This document shows, piece after piece, positions 4,517-6,787 of a stretch of 6,787 nucleotides of DNA. The stretch covers positions 1 through 6,787 of the forward strand of contig CALMNY010000243.1 in assembly GCA_937872125.1 (NCBI GenBank), written 5' to 3'. Numbering within the stretch: position 1 is the first letter of the stretch; every line of letters begins with the position of its first letter. The position numbers and the translations under genes are program-made. This DNA comes from an uncultured Candidatus Competibacteraceae bacterium. GTDB lineage: Bacteria; Pseudomonadota; Gammaproteobacteria; Competibacterales; Competibacteraceae. A model generated the notes under the pieces. That model was not told the DNA's origin. It did no database searches and saw nothing but the letters and a program-made list of their open reading frames with translations.

Positions 4517-5143
4517 ATGTCGCTGTTCCAGGCCCTGGGCCTGGACGCGAACGATCGGCCGGCGGTGGCGGCGTGGGTCGCGCGCTGCGGCGTGCCCGTG
4601 GCCCGGCTGCGCCATTACCATACGGCGCAGATCCTGCCCTGCGGCGTGGATCTGGAGCGTATCCTGGCGACCAGTGGCCTGAGCGAGCTGGCGTTGATGC
4701 TGCGCCTGGGGCGGCCGTCACGCGCGGCGCTGGCGGGCGCAGCGGACCGCCGGCCGCTGCCGGCCCCGCCCCCGCTAGCCAGCCTGCCGCCGCCGGTGCT
4801 GGCCACCGCGTACGGCCAGTTCTATCAGGGCGATTGCCTGGCGATCATGGCGGCCCTGGCGAGCGATTCGCTCGACCTGATTTTCGCCGATCCACCGCAG
4901 AATCTGGGCAAGTGGTATCCCTCGGGGATCGACGACCGGCTGGCGGTGGGTCACTACCTGGCGTGGTGTGAGCGCTGGCTGCTGGAGTGCATCCGCGTGC
5001 TGAAGCCCGGCGGGGCGCTGTTCGTCTGGAATCTGCCGCGCTGGAATGCCGAACTGGCCGGCTTTCTCGCCGGGCGGCTGGCCCTGCTGCACTGGATCGC
5101 CGTGGAAATGAAGTTCCCCACCGCTAAAGCCGTTGGCTTGTAG
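4517..5143 (+). CDS. DNA methyltransferase, 5' part, interrupted by IS insertion
   Basis: This looks like an S-adenosylmethionine-dependent DNA amino-methyltransferase with catalytic motif IV ahead of the cofactor-binding motif. The open frame gives 208 residues from ATG 4517. Residues 1-66 form a helical N-terminal domain (LFQALGL... to LSELALMLRLGR), followed by a proline-rich linker. The catalytic part reads FYQGDCLAIM, LDLIFADPPQNLGK (motif IV at 125-128), YLAWCERWLLE, RVLKPGGALFVWNLPRWN and LLHWIAVEMKF. Family members continue after this point with an SLPI.GRLYPSHY-like segment and a C-terminal FxGxG. Here the frame instead runs into the transposon right end at about 5108-5116 and stops at 5141-5143. 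The product lacks the cofactor-binding end and should be inactive. Motif IV has Gln where Tyr or Phe is usual. An upstream ATG at 4487 overlaps the rlpA stop (TGATG) and could be a coupled alternative start. Confidence 0.8.
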   Translation: MSLFQALGLDANDRPAVAAWVARCGVPVARLRHYHTAQILPCGVDLERILATSGLSELALMLRLGRPSRAALAGAADRRPLPAPPPLASLPPPVLATAYGQFYQGDCLAIMAALASDSLDLIFADPPQNLGKWYPSGIDDRLAVGHYLAWCERWLLECIRVLKPGGALFVWNLPRWNAELAGFLAGRLALLHWIAVEMKFPTAKAVGL

Positions 5144-5230
5144 CGGGGGTTTCCTGCTTCATCGAACGCCGCGCGGACGTGTTGCCACGGCCGCGTCTGA
5201 GCGCGTTCTCCACAGGCGTTCGCGGGATCA
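5114..5230 (-). ncRNA. Presumptive omegaRNA (reRNA) 3' scaffold
   Basis: TnpB nucleases use a guide RNA whose scaffold covers the tnpB 3' end and the element's right end, with the guide read from flanking DNA. The location fits, and a CCTGTGGAGA motif on the minus strand (5207-5216) recurs at 2322-2331 in the decayed right end, which suggests a shared scaffold element. The 5' limit is a guess. The adjoining guide would be antisense to the methyltransferase gene, starting near 5113 and reading leftward. Confidence 0.5.
5116..5149 (-). repeat. Right-end subterminal hairpin of the IS
   Basis: On the minus strand, AAGCC-AAC-GGCTT forms an apical stem. It is continued by CGCTA/TAGCG and CCCC/GGGG arms with small bulges. 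The tnpB stop codon (5124-5126) is inside the hairpin. Imperfect subterminal hairpins are the substrates recognised by the TnpA Y1 transposase in this family. Confidence 0.75.
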
Positions 5231-6557
5231 ATCCCGCCGGTTCGGCCTCTCCCGGACCTACCGTCGTGCGCTTGAGCGCACAGCGTTTCTTCGGCTTCTC
5301 GACCACGTGTCCGTCTGCCACCCAGCGTGCGCCGCGTGCCGCGATGACCTGCGCGGCGTTGTGATCGGCATGGGCGTGATGGCCGCAGGCTTGGCAGACA
5401 AACCGCGCCTGACGGGGGCGGTTGTCCGGGTGAATGTGCCCGCAACGGGCGCATTCCTGCGAGGAATAGGCGGCCGGCACCTCCACCACCAGCTTGCCGG
5501 CACGGGCCGCCTTGTCGTGGAGGATCGTTTTGAACTGCCCCCAGCCGGAGGCGAGGATCGAGCGGTTGAGGCCGGACTTGGCCTTGGCGCGGTTAGGCAG
5601 GTAGTGCCCCGGGCGTTCGGGATCGGGCTTGGGCGTGGGGCGCCGGGTCATCGCCGGAACACGCAGCGCCTCGAGGGCGTAGACCTGATGGCGCGGCTCA
5701 TCGACCAGGATGCGAGCGGCCTTGTGCGCCAGATCCCGACGCACCTCCGTGGCGTAGCGGTAGGTCCGCGCGACCTGCGCGCGGACCTTGGCACGGTTCT
5801 GTCCGCCTTTGCCGCGCCGGGCGCACGTGCGCTGCCAGCGCTTGCGCCGGCGTTCCTGTTGGGCCAGGCGCTGTTGCTGCACCGGGGAGGCGACGATGCG
5901 CTGCCCGTCGCTGGTCATCACCGGCGTGGCGACACCGCGATCCAGGCCCAGGGTCGCCGCCTCGAGCGGCGCGAGCGGCAACGGCCGCAGGCGCGCGGCG
6001 ATGGCCGTCGCGCTCAGCGTCTCGGTGGCGGTCTCGTTGGAGAAGCTGACATGCCAGCGCCCGGCCTCGAGGCTGAGATGCAGCGATGCCGGCGGCGCAA
6101 ACGCACGATGCGCGGTGAAGGCGAGCTCGCCGACGGGGAATTTGCGCGTCCCGATGTGCAGCCGGTAGGTGCCGGGGGCATGCCCGATCGGCTCGAACTG
6201 GAACAACTCGCGCGTGATCCACACCGCCTGACGACCATGGCGCGTCTTGATCGTCGGGCGACCGCCAAGCCCGGCAAAGTAGCGCCGGTAAGCCTGCTTC
6301 CAGCGCACCGCCCCGTTGCGCAAGACCACCGCTGGCACGTCGGCCAGAAAGGGGGTCAGGTCGGTCTTGAACGGGGCGTAGGTCTGATCGATCGGGATCG
6401 GCGTGCCGGTGAGCGCGAGCGCCGACTTGGCAAAGCGCCGGAAGTAGCGGTCCTCGCCCACCTTCGCGTTGTAGATGAAGCGCTGGCAGCCGATCCACTG
6501 GCGCAAGGTCCGCGCCTGATCGTCGGTGGGATAGCAGCGAAAGCGATAACCGTCCAT
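5124..6557 (-). CDS. tnpB: TnpB RNA-guided nuclease of IS200/IS605 family
   Basis: TnpB is the omegaRNA-guided DNA nuclease of these elements and the ancestor of Cas12. It cuts the empty donor site and so helps to retain the element. The 477-residue protein starts at ATG 6557. It opens with the typical YRFRCYPTDDQ...L.QWIGCQRFIYN N-terminus and has a basic central region. The RuvC-like core has D206 (GLDRGVATPV), E296 (VYALEALRV) and D398 (HADHNAAQVI). The zinc finger has C369/C372 (CARCG) and C388/C391 (CQACG). All catalytic and zinc residues are present. The tail SMKQETPATSQRL is characteristic of the family. Length is somewhat above the ~400 typical of small TnpBs. A TTG at 6608 would extend the frame into tnpA and is less likely. 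It is divergent from tnpA across 37 bases, and its stop lies inside the right-end hairpin. Confidence 0.93.
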   Translation of the reverse strand: MDGYRFRCYPTDDQARTLRQWIGCQRFIYNAKVGEDRYFRRFAKSALALTGTPIPIDQTYAPFKTDLTPFLADVPAVVLRNGAVRWKQAYRRYFAGLGGRPTIKTRHGRQAVWITRELFQFEPIGHAPGTYRLHIGTRKFPVGELAFTAHRAFAPPASLHLSLEAGRWHVSFSNETATETLSATAIAARLRPLPLAPLEAATLGLDRGVATPVMTSDGQRIVASPVQQQRLAQQERRRKRWQRTCARRGKGGQNRAKVRAQVARTYRYATEVRRDLAHKAARILVDEPRHQVYALEALRVPAMTRRPTPKPDPERPGHYLPNRAKAKSGLNRSILASGWGQFKTILHDKAARAGKLVVEVPAAYSSQECARCGHIHPDNRPRQARFVCQACGHHAHADHNAAQVIAARGARWVADGHVVEKPKKRCALKRTTVGPGEAEPAGLIPRTPVENALRRGRGNTSARRSMKQETPATSQRL

Positions 6558-6594
6558 GCGTGCTACGCTACCCGCAAAACCTTTAGGCCGCAAG

Positions 6595-6787
6595 ATGGAT
6601 AACGCCAACAGATCTAGCTCTCACGCCGTCTACAACATTAAGCTGCATATCGTGTTCGTGACCAAGTACCGCCGCAAAACGCTCACCCCGGAGCTGCTGG
6701 CGTACCTGGAAACGGCTTTTGCGGAGATCCTCACCGCCTGGCGCTGCCGGCTGATCGCGTTCGGCGGCGAGCCCGATCACGTCCACC
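6595..6787 (+). CDS. tnpA: IS200-type TnpA Y1 transposase, 3'-truncated by window edge
   Basis: TnpA is the HUH single-strand transposase that excises and inserts IS200/IS605 elements at hairpin ends. Sixty-four residues are visible from ATG 6595: SHAVYNIKLHIVFVTKYRRK is the standard N-terminal strand of the family, followed by a helix (LLAYLETAFAEIL) and FGGEPDHVH. The HUH metal-binding motif is H62-V63-H64, right at the window edge. The catalytic tyrosine helix lies outside. The upstream AGG at 6584-6586 is a weak ribosome-binding site. The 37-base gap to tnpB is too short for two separate full promoters, so the transcripts must start inside or overlap. It looks intact as far as visible. 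Its N-terminus matches IS200-type TnpA rather than the REP-associated RAYT branch. Confidence 0.92.
   Translation, partial: MDNANRSSSHAVYNIKLHIVFVTKYRRKTLTPELLAYLETAFAEILTAWRCRLIAFGGEPDHVH

Larger units (their letters stand above)
5114..6787 (-). mobile_element. IS200/IS605-family element with divergent tnpA and tnpB
   Basis: The element reads right-to-left: right end at about 5114, tnpB on the minus strand, and a divergent tnpA on the plus strand leaving the window at the right. The left end lies beyond 6787. Divergent tnpA/tnpB is the known IS605-type arrangement. The right end carries the family's subterminal imperfect hairpin and no terminal inverted repeats. The exact border is uncertain within about 5108-5116 because methyltransferase and element bases cannot be separated without the empty site. 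Both genes appear intact as far as visible, so the element may be recent and active. Confidence 0.85.

Noticed and set aside
3882..4721. Minus-strand open frame opposite rlpA and the methyltransferase start
   Set aside because: It is Arg/Pro/Gly-rich, crosses two real genes and has no motif or start signal.
5133..6602. 489-codon plus-strand open frame opposite tnpB
   Set aside because: It is antisense to a gene with all TnpB catalytic residues. Such shadow frames are common in high-GC DNA, and its translation is Arg/Gly-rich without a recognisable domain.
6558..6608. TTG 6608 as the tnpB start
   Set aside because: It would add 17 residues that overlap tnpA coding sequence. The conserved TnpB N-terminus (YRFRCYP) begins right after ATG 6557.
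6595..6787. RAYT (REP-associated) transposase reading, suggested by the REP-like repeats
   Set aside because: The HAVYNIKLHIVFVTKYRRK start and the immediately divergent tnpB are typical of IS200/IS605 TnpA. RAYT proteins have a different N-terminus and no tnpB partner.

Overview
The window is GC-rich bacterial DNA (strong G/C preference at third codon positions). It carries a Gram-negative lipoprotein (RlpA), a second small lipoprotein, GTAG-type REP-like palindromes and IS200/IS605 transposition genes. This suggests a high-GC proteobacterium, plausibly a gammaproteobacterium such as a purple sulfur bacterium. No rRNA or other strong taxonomic marker is present, so the lineage is an inference.

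Region 1 (1-3160) is an accessory cluster on the + strand, made of small proteins of unknown function. It contains the 3' part of a hypothetical gene (1-405), two paralogous zinc-ribbon mini-proteins (471-704 and 808-1068), and three genes built from one ~89-residue domain: two copies in 1061-1843, one in 1925-2209 and two in 2497-3159. The 2497-3159 gene is a segmental duplicate of the 1061-1843 gene and has brought along the last ~20 codons of the neighbouring zinc-ribbon gene. The duplicate begins exactly at the right end of a decayed IS200/IS605-type element (about 2306-2443), which still shows the end of a tnpB reading frame and the terminal hairpin. The matching uninterrupted site lies in the intact zinc-ribbon gene at 1003-1008. 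The module has therefore been reshaped by transposon insertion, duplication, gene conversion and frameshift.

Region 2 (3219-4487) looks more chromosomal: a small lipoprotein on the - strand and, divergent from it across a ~340-base gap, an RlpA-type septal peptidoglycan hydrolase without a C-terminal SPOR domain.

Region 3 (4517-6787) starts with a DNA methyltransferase of the DPPxNLGK type. It is cut off at about codon 200 by the right end of an apparently intact IS200/IS605-family element. That element carries tnpB (- strand, all RuvC and zinc-finger residues present), a terminal hairpin and presumptive omegaRNA 3' end overlapping the tnpB stop, and a divergent tnpA (+ strand) whose HUH motif is the last thing before the window ends. 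The left end of the element and the rest of the methyltransferase must lie to the right of the window.
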